Position numbers and translations under genes: made by a program
The notes under the pieces: generated by a model
What the model was told of the DNA's origin: nothing
The model's database searches: none
The model's input: the letters and a program-made list of their open reading frames with translations, nothing else
NCBI RefSeq assembly: GCF_011927785.1
Contig: NZ_JAATJK010000001.1
Span: forward strand, 2,046,001-2,110,000
Length of the DNA stretch: 64,000 bases
DNA from: Micromonospora profundi
GTDB taxonomy: Bacteria; Actinomycetota; Actinomycetes; Mycobacteriales; Micromonosporaceae
Direction of reading: 5' to 3'
Shown: positions 16,745 through 25,315 of the stretch, one piece after another
Position numbering within the stretch: the stretch's first letter is position 1
Layout of the letters: each line of letters begins with the position of its first letter

Positions 16745-17755
16745 ATGCGGAAATGCCGGGTGGGTCTGATCGGCGCTGGCGGAGTGGCACAGCGCCATGC
16801 CCGCGTGCTGTCCGGGTTCGACGATGTCGAACTCATCGGGGTGACCGACGTGCTGCCGGATGCGGCGTCGGCGCTGGCCGCGCAGCACGGCGGGCGGGTC
16901 CACCGCGACGTCGCCGAGCTGCTGGCCGCCGCGCCGGACGCGGTGTACGTCTGCGTGCCGCCGTTCGCGCACGGCCCCGCCGAGGAGGCGGTGATCGACG
17001 CCGGCGTGCCGATGTTCGTGGAGAAGCCCGTCGCCGTCGACCTGGTCACCGCCGAGCGCATCGCCGACCTCGTCGCCCGACGTGGGCTGCGTACCGCCGT
17101 CGGGCACCACTGGCGTTACCTGGGCGTGGTCGACAAGGCCCGCGAGCTGCTCGCCGAGCGTCCCGTTCGGATGGTCAGCGGCGCCTGGCTGGACAAGGTT
17201 CCGCCGGTTGCCTGGTGGTCGGTGCGGGACCGCTCCGGCGGCCCGGTCGTCGAGCAGGCCGCGCACGTGCTGGACCTCATCCGGGTGCTGGCCGGCGAGG
17301 TCACCGAGGTCACGGCGTACGGCAACGGCACGCCCCCGCCCGTCGACGGCGCCGACATCGACTCGGTGACCACCGCCGCGCTGCGCTTCGCCGACGGCGC
17401 GGTCGGCACCCTCAGCGCGGCCTGCGTGCTGGGCTGGAAGCACCGGGCCGGGCTGGAGATCCTCGCCGACGGGCTGGCCCTGTCGCTCACCGAGGACGGC
17501 CTGTCGATCCGTGACGCCGACGGCGAACGGCACCTGCCCGCCGATCCGGAAGCCGCCCGGGTGGCCGTGGACCGCGCCTTCGTCGACGCGGTACGCGGAA
17601 TCGGCGACGACGTCCGCGTCCCGTACGCCGAGGCCCTTGGCACCCAGCGTCTGGCCCTCGCGGTGGCCGACTCGGCGCGGACCGGAGCGACGGTACGGCT
17701 CACCGCGCCCGCCGATTCGCCGCTGCTCACCACGGGGGTGACGGTCGATGCGTGA
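16745..17755 (+). CDS. Gfo/Idh/MocA family oxidoreductase
   Basis: 336 residues. N-terminal Rossmann domain VGLIGAGGVAQRHARVL with nucleotide-binding G-x-G-x-x-(A/G), then VPMFVEKPVAVD carrying the family EKP motif, and a C-terminal alpha/beta domain with the GHHWRYLGVVDKA active-site segment. The family oxidises or reduces sugars and related cyclic substrates with NAD(P). Its last 8 bases overlap the zinc-dehydrogenase gene, so the two are coupled. In other bacteria an MDR and a Gfo/Idh domain occur fused in a single protein; this looks like a two-gene version. Confidence 0.88.
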   Translation: MRKCRVGLIGAGGVAQRHARVLSGFDDVELIGVTDVLPDAASALAAQHGGRVHRDVAELLAAAPDAVYVCVPPFAHGPAEEAVIDAGVPMFVEKPVAVDLVTAERIADLVARRGLRTAVGHHWRYLGVVDKARELLAERPVRMVSGAWLDKVPPVAWWSVRDRSGGPVVEQAAHVLDLIRVLAGEVTEVTAYGNGTPPPVDGADIDSVTTAALRFADGAVGTLSAACVLGWKHRAGLEILADGLALSLTEDGLSIRDADGERHLPADPEAARVAVDRAFVDAVRGIGDDVRVPYAEALGTQRLALAVADSARTGATVRLTAPADSPLLTTGVTVDA

Positions 17756-18836
17756 GCGGGTCGTCACGGTCAGCGCGCCGGGCCGGGTGGAGATCGTCGA
17801 GCAGGAGGCGGCGGAGCTGCGCCCGGGCACGTTCCGCGTCGAGACCCTGTTCAGTGGAGTCTCCGCCGGTACCGAGCTGAGCTATGTCAAGGGCACCAAC
17901 CCGTACCTGCACGTCACCTGGAACGCCGACCTCGGCCTGTTCCAGCCGGGCGAGGCGAGCACCCCGTACCCGGTGACCCGCCTGGGCTACATGCAGGTCG
18001 GCCGCGTGGTGGAGAGCGCCACCCCGGCGGTCGCCGTGGGCACTGTCGGCGCCATGACGTACGGGCACCGCACCGGCTGGCTCGCCGACCCGGTCGCCGA
18101 ACGGTTCGTGGCGCTGCCCGACGACCTCGACCCGTTGCTCGGCGTGTACGTCGCCCACATGGGCCCGATCTGCGCCAATGGCCTGCTGCACGCCGCCGCC
18201 GACCTGCACGGCTCCGACGTGCGGTCACTCGGCGACGGCGTACGCGGCCGGCGGGTCGCCGTGATCGGCGCCGGCGTGGTGGGGCTGCTCACCGCCCTGC
18301 TGGCCCGGCGGCACGGCGCCGCTTCCGTGGTGGTCCTCGACCCCACCGAGCAGCGCCGACAGGTCGCCGAGGCACTCGGACTGGAAACCCTCGACCCGGA
18401 GGCCGACGACCCGGCGGTGGTCCTCAAGACCCGGTGGGCACACACCGCCGGTGACCGGGGCGCCGACGTGGTGTTCCAGTGCCGGGGCCAGGCGTGGGCG
18501 TTGCAGCTCGCGCTGCGGCTGCTGCGCCCCCAGGGCACCGTGATCGACCTGGCCTTCTACCAGGGCGGCGCGGACGCAGTCCGTCTCGGCGAGGAGTTCC
18601 ACCACAACGGGCTGGCGCTGCGCTGCGCCCAGATCGGCAGGGTGCCGCGCGGCCTCGCGCCCACCTGGGACCGGGAGCGGCTGTCGGCCGAGACCATCGA
18701 CCTGCTGCGGGCGTACGGGGACGCCATCGGTAAGCACCTGGTCTCGGCGGTGGTGCCGTTCGACGACGCGGCCACCCTGCTCACCGACCTGGCCGAACGC
18801 CGCCGCCAGGAGTTGCAGGTGGTGCTGGCCGTGTGA
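17748..18836 (+). CDS. Zinc-binding dehydrogenase (MDR family)
   Basis: 362 residues. A GroES-like domain with SGVSAGTELSYVKG and a Rossmann domain with RVAVIGAGVVGLLTALLARRHGA followed by VVVLD. The early part lacks the usual catalytic Cys-His-Glu zinc trio in standard positions, as in MDR proteins partnered with Gfo/Idh enzymes. The start ATG is inside the preceding gene (8-bp overlap). The pair probably acts on the same sugar-like substrate; product unknown. Confidence 0.8.
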   Translation: MRERVVTVSAPGRVEIVEQEAAELRPGTFRVETLFSGVSAGTELSYVKGTNPYLHVTWNADLGLFQPGEASTPYPVTRLGYMQVGRVVESATPAVAVGTVGAMTYGHRTGWLADPVAERFVALPDDLDPLLGVYVAHMGPICANGLLHAAADLHGSDVRSLGDGVRGRRVAVIGAGVVGLLTALLARRHGAASVVVLDPTEQRRQVAEALGLETLDPEADDPAVVLKTRWAHTAGDRGADVVFQCRGQAWALQLALRLLRPQGTVIDLAFYQGGADAVRLGEEFHHNGLALRCAQIGRVPRGLAPTWDRERLSAETIDLLRAYGDAIGKHLVSAVVPFDDAATLLTDLAERRRQELQVVLAV

Positions 18837-18888
18837 CCCGTCGCCGCGGCGCGCTGTTCGGGTGCGTCGGCGGGCTACCGTTTCCGGA

Positions 18889-20658
18889 ATGAGCACCCCG
18901 AAGGACGGCAGCACCTCGAAGGACCGTCCCGTCGGTCTGACCGCCCTGCTGCCGTACCTGCGGGAACACCGCGGCACCCTCGTCGTGGTGGGCCTGTTGT
19001 CGCTGGCCGGCGCCGGGGCGTCGCTGACCCAGCCGCTGCTCACCCGGTCGGTGCTCGACCGGGTCACCGACGGCCAGGGCGTGTCAGGGCTGGTAGCGGT
19101 GCTTGTCGTGCTGGTGCTGCTCGGCGCGGCCATCGGCGGGCTGCGCAACTACCTGCTGCAACGCACCGCCGAAGGGTTGGTGCTGACCACCCGCCGGCGG
19201 CTGGCCGCGCATCTGCTGCGACTGCCCATCACCGAGTACGACAGCCGGCGCACCGGTGACCTGCTCTCCCGGGTGGGCTCGGACACCACACTGCTGCGGG
19301 CGGTGGTCACCTCCGGGCTCTTCGAGACGGTCACCGGTGCGGTGATGGTGGTCGGCGCCGGCACCGCGATGGTGCTTCTCGACCCGCTGCTGTTCGGCGT
19401 CACGCTGCTCGGGGTCGGGCTGGGGCTGGGCTTCGCGGCCACCTTCGCCCGCCGGGTGCGGGCGCTGGCCCGCGCCGCCCAGGAGCGGGTCGGCGAGATG
19501 ACCTCGGCGGTCGAGCGGGCCATCTCGGCGGCCCGCACCATCCGTGCCAGCCGGGCCGAGGCCCGGGAGACGGAGACCGTCGCCGGCAGCGCCCGGGAGG
19601 CGTACTCGGCGGGGCTGCGCGTGGCCCGGGTGCAGGCGGTGGTCGGCCCGATCGGCGCGATCACCGTGCAGGGGGCCTTCCTGCTGGTGCTCGGCATCGG
19701 CGGGGCGCGGGTGGCCGCCGGCGCGATCACCGTGGGCGACCTGGTCGCCTTCGTCATGTACCTGTTCTTCCTGGCCCTGCCGCTCGCCCAGGTGTTGAAC
19801 GCGTACACCCAGTTGCAGAGCGGCCTGGGTGCGCTGCAACGGATCGAGGAGATCCTCGCCGTGCCCGCCGAGGGCGCGGCGGACCGGCCGACGTCCGGAG
19901 GCGCCACGGCGACCCCGCGCCAGCCCGCCCCGATGATCGAGTTCGACCGGGTGGGGTTCGGTTACCCGGGGGGCCAGGAGGTCCTGCACGACGTCAGCTT
20001 CGCGGTGCCCGCCGGCACCCGTACCGCGCTTGTCGGCCCCTCCGGCGCCGGCAAGTCGACGCTGCTCGCCCTCGTCGAACGCTTCTACGAGGTGAGCGCC
20101 GGCGCGGTCCGCATCGACGGCACCGACGTGCGGGAACTGGCCCGCGACGTGCTGCGGGCGCGGCTCGGCTATGTCGAGCAGGAGGCGCCGGTGCTCGCCG
20201 GCACGCTCCGGGAGAACCTGCTGATCACCACCCCGGACGCCACCGACGAGCGGCTGCACCAGGTCCTCGACGAGGTCAACCTGAGCCACCTGGCGAACCG
20301 CACCCCGCAGGGCCTGGACGTGCAGGTGGGGGAGGGCGGGGTACTGCTCTCCGGAGGCGAACGGCAGCGGCTGGCCATCGGCCGAGCGCTGCTTGCGAGC
20401 CCCCCGGTGCTGCTGCTGGACGAGCCGACGAGCAACCTCGACGCGCGCAACGAGGCAGCCCTGCGCCGCGCCATCGACGCGGTGGCCGTCCGTCGGACCC
20501 TGCTGATCGTGGCGCACCGGCTCGCCACGGTGGTCGACGCCGACCAGATCGTCGTCCTCGACGGCGGCCGTGTGAGCGCCGTGGGCACCCACGCCGAACT
20601 GACCGCCACCGACCCTCTGTACAGGGAGTTGGCCACCCACCAACTGCTGGTCGGCTGA
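18889..20658 (+). CDS. ABC transporter, fused permease and ATPase (exporter type)
   Basis: 589 residues. Six-helix membrane domain (about 20-320) followed by the ATPase: Walker A GPSGAGKST, signature LSGGERQRLAIGRALL, Walker B VLLLDEPTSNLD and the H-loop IVAHRLATV. It is a half-transporter of the multidrug/lipid exporter class and would dimerise; substrate unknown. ATG 18889 gives the usual N-terminus although the ribosome binding site is weak; an in-frame GTG lies at 18862. It stands 87 bases upstream of secA2, same strand. Confidence 0.9.
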   Translation: MSTPKDGSTSKDRPVGLTALLPYLREHRGTLVVVGLLSLAGAGASLTQPLLTRSVLDRVTDGQGVSGLVAVLVVLVLLGAAIGGLRNYLLQRTAEGLVLTTRRRLAAHLLRLPITEYDSRRTGDLLSRVGSDTTLLRAVVTSGLFETVTGAVMVVGAGTAMVLLDPLLFGVTLLGVGLGLGFAATFARRVRALARAAQERVGEMTSAVERAISAARTIRASRAEARETETVAGSAREAYSAGLRVARVQAVVGPIGAITVQGAFLLVLGIGGARVAAGAITVGDLVAFVMYLFFLALPLAQVLNAYTQLQSGLGALQRIEEILAVPAEGAADRPTSGGATATPRQPAPMIEFDRVGFGYPGGQEVLHDVSFAVPAGTRTALVGPSGAGKSTLLALVERFYEVSAGAVRIDGTDVRELARDVLRARLGYVEQEAPVLAGTLRENLLITTPDATDERLHQVLDEVNLSHLANRTPQGLDVQVGEGGVLLSGGERQRLAIGRALLASPPVLLLDEPTSNLDARNEAALRRAIDAVAVRRTLLIVAHRLATVVDADQIVVLDGGRVSAVGTHAELTATDPLYRELATHQLLVG

Positions 20659-20745
20659 TCCGCGGGCGTTCCGTACCGACATGCCGGCAGATGACCGACC
20701 GGCCGGGCCGCAGAAGGCGGCTCGAATCGCGTACCGTTGCCGCTC

Positions 20746-23037
20746 ATGGGTGTGTCGCAACGGTTCAAGAGCAAGTTCCGGCGGTTCCTGCAGCGCCCCG
20801 GTCACACCGTGGATCTTGCTCCGCTGGAGAAGCTGCTGCCGGCGATCGCGGCGCGCGAGGATGACCTCGTCGCGCTCGACGACGCCGAGCTGACCGAGGC
20901 CGCCGGCGTCGCCGCCGGGTACGAGGAGATCTGCGCCGTCGGCCGCGAGGCCGCCCGCCGGGGCCTCGACCAGCGGCCGTACGACGTGCAGCTGCTCGGC
21001 GCGATGTCGCTGCTGTCCGGCAAGGTCGCCGAAATGGCCACCGGTGAGGGCAAGACCCTGACCGCCACGATCGCCGCGTACGGGCACGTCCGGCTCGGCA
21101 ACGGGCCGGTGCACGTGCTCACCGTCAACGACTACCTGGCCCGCCGCGACGCCCAGTGGATGCAACCCGTCTACACACTGCTCGGCCTCACCGTGGGCTG
21201 GGTCAACGAGGCGTCCACCCCGCAGGAGCGGCGCGACGCCTACTCGTGCGACGTCACGTACGTCTCGGTCAGCGAGGCGGGCTTCGACTACCTGCGCGAC
21301 CAGTTGGTCACCGACGTGGCCGACCGGGTGCAGCCGGCACTGACCACCGCGATCGTGGACGAGGCCGACTCGATCCTCATCGACGAGGCGCGGGTGCCGA
21401 TGGTCCTCGCCGGCGCCGTACCCGGCGAGCAGGACCCGGTGCACGCCGCCGCCGCGCTGGTCCGCGGCCTGCGCAAGGACCGGCACTACACGGTCGCGGA
21501 GGACGGGCGCAACGTCGCCTTCACCACCACCGGCCTGGCCGCCGTCGAGGCCAAGCTCGGCATCGACCTGTACGACGAGGAGCACGTCGCGCAGCTCTCC
21601 GCGGTCAACGTGGCGCTGCACGCGCACGCCCTGCTGTACCGCGACGTGGACTACATCGTCCGGGACGGCTCGGTCGAGCTGATCGACGAGATGCGCGGCC
21701 GGGTGGCCCAGCGCCGCCGCTGGCCGGACGGGTTGCAGGCGGCCGTCGAGGCCAAGGAGGGCCTGGACGCAACCGCCGAAGGTGAGGTGCTCGGCACCAT
21801 CGCCGTGCAGGCGTACATCGCGCTCTACCCCAAGGTGTGCGGCATGACCGCCACGGCGGTGCTTGTCGGCGACCAGCTGCGGGAGTTCTTCGGCCTTGAG
21901 GTCGCGGTCATCCCGCCGAACACCCCGTGTGTCCGCGAGGACGAGCCGGACCGCATCTACGCCACCCGCGCCGAGAAGGACGAGGCGCTGATCGACGAGA
22001 TCCAGCGCTGGCACGCCAAGGGCCGGCCGGTGCTTGTCGGCACGCTGGACGTCAAGGAGTCCGAAGGGTTGGCCGCCGGGCTCAACGCCGCCGGTGTGCC
22101 CTGCGTGGTGCTCAACGCCAAGAACGACGACGAGGAAGCGGCGATCATCGCCGAGGCCGGCGCGTACGGCGCGGTGACCGTCTCCACCCAGATGGCCGGT
22201 CGGGGCGTCGACATCCGGCTCGGCGGCAGCGACCAGGCCGACCAGGAGCGGGTGGCCGAGCTCGGTGGGCTCTACGTGATCGGCAGCGGCCGGCACGACA
22301 GCCGCCGGGTCGACGACCAGCTGCGCGGCCGCGCCGGCCGTCAGGGCGACCCCGGTGGCTCGGTCTTCTTCGTCAGCCTGGAGGACGACCTGGTCGTGCG
22401 GCACGCCGCCGACTCGGTGCCGGCCTCGCCCCGGATGAACGCGGACGGGCTCGTCACCGACGAGCAGGTGGACTACGCCGTCGAGCACGCCCAGCGGGTC
22501 GCCGAAGGTGTCAACCACGAGATCCACCGCAACACCTGGCGCTACAGCGTGGTGATCGAGCAGCAGCGCAAGGCCCTCGCCGAGCGCCGGGAGCGCCTGC
22601 TCACCAGCGACGTGGCCGCGCTGATGCTGCTGGACAAGATGCCCGAGAAGGCCAGCGAGATGGACGAGGACCTGCTCGCCCGCGCCGCCCGGTCCATCGC
22701 GCTCTACCACCTGGACCGGCTGTGGGCCGAGCACCTGGCCGAGCTGTCCGAGGTCCGCGAAGGTGTGCACCTGCGCGCGCTGGGCCGGCTCGACCCGCTC
22801 GACGAGTTCCACCGGGCGGCCGTACCGGCGTTCAACAACCTCGTGCCGGAGATCGAAGCCCGTACCCTCGCCACATTCGAGGAGACCGAATTCGACGAGG
22901 ACTGGGAGCCCGAGGAGAGCACCCTGGTCCGGCCGACCGCCACCTGGACGTACCTGGTGCACGACAACCCGTTCGGCTCCGAGCTGGACCGGCTCATTGC
23001 CTCGGTGGGACGGCGGCTCAGCGGCGCCCCCCGCTGA
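20746..23037 (+). CDS. secA2: Accessory preprotein translocase ATPase SecA2
   Basis: 763 residues, short compared with housekeeping SecA (about 900-950) and close to mycobacterial SecA2. Walker A in EMATGEGKTLTATIAA (about 96-110), VLTVNDYLARRDA, DEAD-type IVDEADSILIDEARVP, and motif VI region DQLRGRAGRQGDPGGS. It lacks the C-terminal linker with Cys/His zinc motif found in SecA1. SecA2 drives ATP-dependent export of a subset of proteins together with SecYEG. ATG 20746 gives MGVSQRFKSKFRRF; TTG 20737 is an alternative. Confidence 0.88.
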   Translation: MGVSQRFKSKFRRFLQRPGHTVDLAPLEKLLPAIAAREDDLVALDDAELTEAAGVAAGYEEICAVGREAARRGLDQRPYDVQLLGAMSLLSGKVAEMATGEGKTLTATIAAYGHVRLGNGPVHVLTVNDYLARRDAQWMQPVYTLLGLTVGWVNEASTPQERRDAYSCDVTYVSVSEAGFDYLRDQLVTDVADRVQPALTTAIVDEADSILIDEARVPMVLAGAVPGEQDPVHAAAALVRGLRKDRHYTVAEDGRNVAFTTTGLAAVEAKLGIDLYDEEHVAQLSAVNVALHAHALLYRDVDYIVRDGSVELIDEMRGRVAQRRRWPDGLQAAVEAKEGLDATAEGEVLGTIAVQAYIALYPKVCGMTATAVLVGDQLREFFGLEVAVIPPNTPCVREDEPDRIYATRAEKDEALIDEIQRWHAKGRPVLVGTLDVKESEGLAAGLNAAGVPCVVLNAKNDDEEAAIIAEAGAYGAVTVSTQMAGRGVDIRLGGSDQADQERVAELGGLYVIGSGRHDSRRVDDQLRGRAGRQGDPGGSVFFVSLEDDLVVRHAADSVPASPRMNADGLVTDEQVDYAVEHAQRVAEGVNHEIHRNTWRYSVVIEQQRKALAERRERLLTSDVAALMLLDKMPEKASEMDEDLLARAARSIALYHLDRLWAEHLAELSEVREGVHLRALGRLDPLDEFHRAAVPAFNNLVPEIEARTLATFEETEFDEDWEPEESTLVRPTATWTYLVHDNPFGSELDRLIASVGRRLSGAPR

Positions 23038-23325
23038 CTCGGCCTGCCTTCCCCGCCCATCGCCCGTAGGGGGCCCCGGTCGCGCTTTCGTGTGCCGGTC
23101 GGGGTTCCGCTGCGGGTCGTCGCGGCGCGTCTGCCTGGCGTCCGAGGCTGTGGCCGTACGTCATCGGGTTTCGGTCGTGCGCCCGCAGGGCGGTCGGCGT
23201 TGTGGCCGTGACGGCCGCCGGGTTACTGTCGTGCCCTTTGTTTGGGATTCGGGGTTGCGGCTCGTGCGTTGCGCGTTCAGGTCTTCGCGGCACGTCCGGC
23301 GTGCCGGGCAGGCCCCGGGTTCGCC
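23038..23325. other. Gene-free stretch
   Basis: Between secA2 and the GAF-ANTAR gene. Reading frames here are opposite-strand or out-of-frame continuations without ribosome binding sites. Base composition is slightly lower in GC than the flanking genes, as expected for spacer. No strong hairpin was seen behind secA2; the promoter of the next gene begins at 23326. Confidence 0.5.
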
Positions 23326-23350
23326 GTTTCGATCCCGGTTTGCGAGGGTA
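23326..23350 (+). promoter_or_regulatory. Sigma-F/B-like promoter of the GAF-ANTAR gene
   Basis: GTTT (23326-23329), 16-base spacer, GGGTA (23346-23350). It lies 37 bases before the leader ORF ATG and about 95 before the GAF-ANTAR GTG. Confidence 0.65.
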
Positions 23351-23386
23351 GTAGGGCGGGTCGGTCAAGTCGGAAGAGAGCAGACG

Positions 23387-23449
23387 ATGGCACACGTGAC
23401 GACGTCGGCGGGACGCACGCGAGGGCGCACGAGGGCAGTGCGCCGGTGA
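23387..23449 (+). CDS. Possible 20-residue leader peptide
   Basis: ATG 23387 follows GGAAGAGAG and begins MAHVTTSAGRTRGRTRAVRR, then TGA. The stop overlaps the GTG of the next gene (GTGA at 23446-23449), the pattern of translational coupling. It is rich in Arg and Thr. It may be a real coupled leader, or the first part of a longer protein if a frameshift in the read separates it from the GAF-ANTAR frame. Confidence 0.35.
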   Translation: MAHVTTSAGRTRGRTRAVRR

Positions 23450-24186
23450 ACCTGGACACGCGGGAACCGGTGGTCGAACGGCTCGGCGTGTTGGAGACGG
23501 CCGCGCTGCTGCGGGAACTGACCGCCGGCCTCATCGCGCTGACCGATTTCGATGAGGCCCTGCTGGCGCTGGTCCGGGTCACGCGGGATGCGGTGGCGGG
23601 GGTCCGCTGGTGTGGGTTCACCGCGCTGCGGGCCGGCGAGCCGGCCGGTGTGGCCGCCTCCGACGAGCGGATGGCCGGCCTCGACGACCTGCGACACGGG
23701 CCCGACTCGCCGGCCATGAGCGCTATCCAGCGCCGCGAGATGATCCTCGCCGCCGACCTGGCCGCCGAGGCGCGCTGGCCGGCCTGGACCGCACGTGCCC
23801 GTGACCTCGGCGTACGCGGCGTCATCTCCGCACCTGTCGACATCGACGACCAGGTGATCGGGGCCATCAACCTGTACGCCGGCGCCCCGGACGTGCTCAC
23901 CCCGCAGCACCAGTTGACAGCGATGCTGCTCGCCGAACACGCTGGCCTGCTGCTTGCCGCCGTACGCGACCGGGGTCGGCAGCAGGTGCTCGCCGACGAG
24001 CGGGACGCCAAGCTTCTGCTTAACGGGGTGGTGGGACAGGCCGTGGGTGTGATCATGACGCAGCGCGGCTGCCCGCCGGCCGAGGCCCTCGGTGTGTTGC
24101 GTGCCGCCGCCTCGTCGCTGGACATCCCGCTGCGCCAGGTGGCGGAACGTCTCGTCCGCACGGTTTCCCGTCCCCGCGAGAGCTGA
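23446..24186 (+). CDS. GAF and ANTAR domain regulator
   Basis: 246 residues. GAF domain about 30-165 (LRELTAGLIALTDFDEALLAL through VIGAINLYAGAP), then an ANTAR RNA-binding domain about 185-240 with LLNGVVGQAVGVIMTQRGCPPAEALGVLR. GAF-ANTAR proteins sense a ligand or redox state and bind paired hairpins in nascent mRNA to prevent termination. GTG 23446 overlaps the stop of a 20-codon leader. A sigma-F/B-like promoter upstream suggests stress induction. The RNA target cannot be read here. Confidence 0.85.
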   Translation: MNLDTREPVVERLGVLETAALLRELTAGLIALTDFDEALLALVRVTRDAVAGVRWCGFTALRAGEPAGVAASDERMAGLDDLRHGPDSPAMSAIQRREMILAADLAAEARWPAWTARARDLGVRGVISAPVDIDDQVIGAINLYAGAPDVLTPQHQLTAMLLAEHAGLLLAAVRDRGRQQVLADERDAKLLLNGVVGQAVGVIMTQRGCPPAEALGVLRAAASSLDIPLRQVAERLVRTVSRPRES

Positions 24187-24252
24187 CCGCCAAGCGTCCG
24201 CCGCGTAGGCGGGCGCTCGCTGAGCGCCTGCCGCGCCCGCCGCACGCGCCCA

Positions 24253-24329
24253 TGATCGACTCGGGTTCCATGAAATCGGGGTGTCCTTGCGATGCGGACA
24301 CCCCGATTTCCAGGAAACCGAGTCGATCA
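24253..24329. repeat. Long imperfect intergenic palindrome
   Basis: Arms of 34 bases, 24253-24286 and 24296-24329, match at 31 positions around a 9-base loop. Outer ends read TGATCGACTCGG and its complement. It lies between the GAF-ANTAR and DUF2231 genes, could form a very stable hairpin and end transcription, and has the look of a dispersed palindromic element. Confidence 0.85.
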
Positions 24330-24382
24330 ATGTGTGGGGTGGTGTGCCCGTTGTCCCGGTCGGTGGTGAGCGGGGCGGAATC

Positions 24383-24407
24383 GTTTCACAATCGGATGAC
24401 CCGGGTA
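24383..24407 (+). promoter_or_regulatory. Sigma-F/B-like promoter of the DUF2231 gene
   Basis: GTTT (24383-24386), 16-base spacer, GGGTA (24403-24407), 41 bases before the ATG. Confidence 0.7.
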
Positions 24408-24448
24408 GCACTCTGAATTCCTGAGCTGCACAAACCTGGGGAGGACCG

Positions 24449-24940
24449 ATGCAGAGCCGGCTGCGGGTGCAGGGGCATCCGATCCAACCGATGCTTGTGA
24501 CGTTCCCGATGGGGCTCTTTGTCAGCGCCGCCGTCTTCGATTTCACCGACGTCATCGGAGGGCCTGCGTTCCTCGGTGAGGTCGGCTACTGGACCGGCGT
24601 CGCCGCGCTTGTCGCCGCCGCGCTCACCGTGGTGGCCGGCATGATCGACCTGTGGGACGTGCCGGGCGACCGTACCCGTCGTACCGCTATCGCCTTCAAC
24701 CTGGCCAACACGGCGATGGCCGGCATGTTCCTGGTCGCCTGCCTGGTCCGGGCACAGTCTCCGCAGCGCGGCGCGTCGGTCGCGATCCTGATCGCCGAAC
24801 TGGTCGCCCTGGCCATCGGCGGGGTCGGTGTGCACCTGGGCGCGCGGCTCATGCGCCAGTTCGACGCGGGCCGGACCGAGGCCGGCAGCTTCGACGCGCT
24901 CGCCGGTTCCACCGTGGAGATCGTCCCCCCTCGCTCCTGA
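24449..24940 (+). CDS. DUF2231 membrane protein
   Basis: 163 residues. The N-terminal RVQGHPIQPMLVTFPMGLFVSAAVFDF with conserved H-P-I-Q-P is the hallmark of DUF2231, four-helix inner-membrane proteins of unknown role, some with heme-like His arrangements. Helices near 18-38, 50-70, 85-105 and 108-128. ATG 24449 follows GGGGAGG. A sigma-F/B-like promoter sits directly upstream, so it is probably part of the general stress response. Confidence 0.85.
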   Translation: MQSRLRVQGHPIQPMLVTFPMGLFVSAAVFDFTDVIGGPAFLGEVGYWTGVAALVAAALTVVAGMIDLWDVPGDRTRRTAIAFNLANTAMAGMFLVACLVRAQSPQRGASVAILIAELVALAIGGVGVHLGARLMRQFDAGRTEAGSFDALAGSTVEIVPPRS

Positions 24941-25315
24941 CCGCCCCACCACAACCAGGCCCGACCCGACGGGCCGCCTCCGGCACGACAGCGCCGTCGC
25001 CTGCTCGGTCCGGCCCTGTTCGGCTCGCCCGGTCCGGCCGGCCCTGTTCGGCTCGCCCGGCCGGGCTGGCTCCGGTCAGCTCGGGTAGGGCCGGCTGGAT
25101 CGGTCCGGTGACCCGCCTCGGCTTAGTTCGGTGCGCCCCCAGTCTGGTGAGGCTCGGCCCGGTCCTGCCTGGTCCTGCCCGTCTGGGCCCGGCTCTGTCA
25201 GGCTCGGTTCGGACCAGCGGGTGCGGTGCGGCTGGATGGTGTGAGGTTGGTGGGGCGGGTCAGCCGGAGGCAAATGGCTTGCCGGTCGGGACGCCATCCG
25301 GCGAGGCTGACCGCC
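24941..25315. other. Gene-free spacer with short direct repeats
   Basis: 375 bases of C/G-rich sequence dominated by GGTCCGGC and GGCTCG words. An exact 22-base direct repeat starting CGGCCCTGTTCGGC occurs at 25011-25032 and 25039-25060 (period 28). No ribosome-binding-site-supported ORF before the methyltransferase start. Confidence 0.55.

Noticed and set aside
19084..22962. 1292-residue frame opposite the ABC transporter and secA2
   Set aside because: Low-complexity His/Arg/Gly/Val composition and full overlap with two convincing genes.
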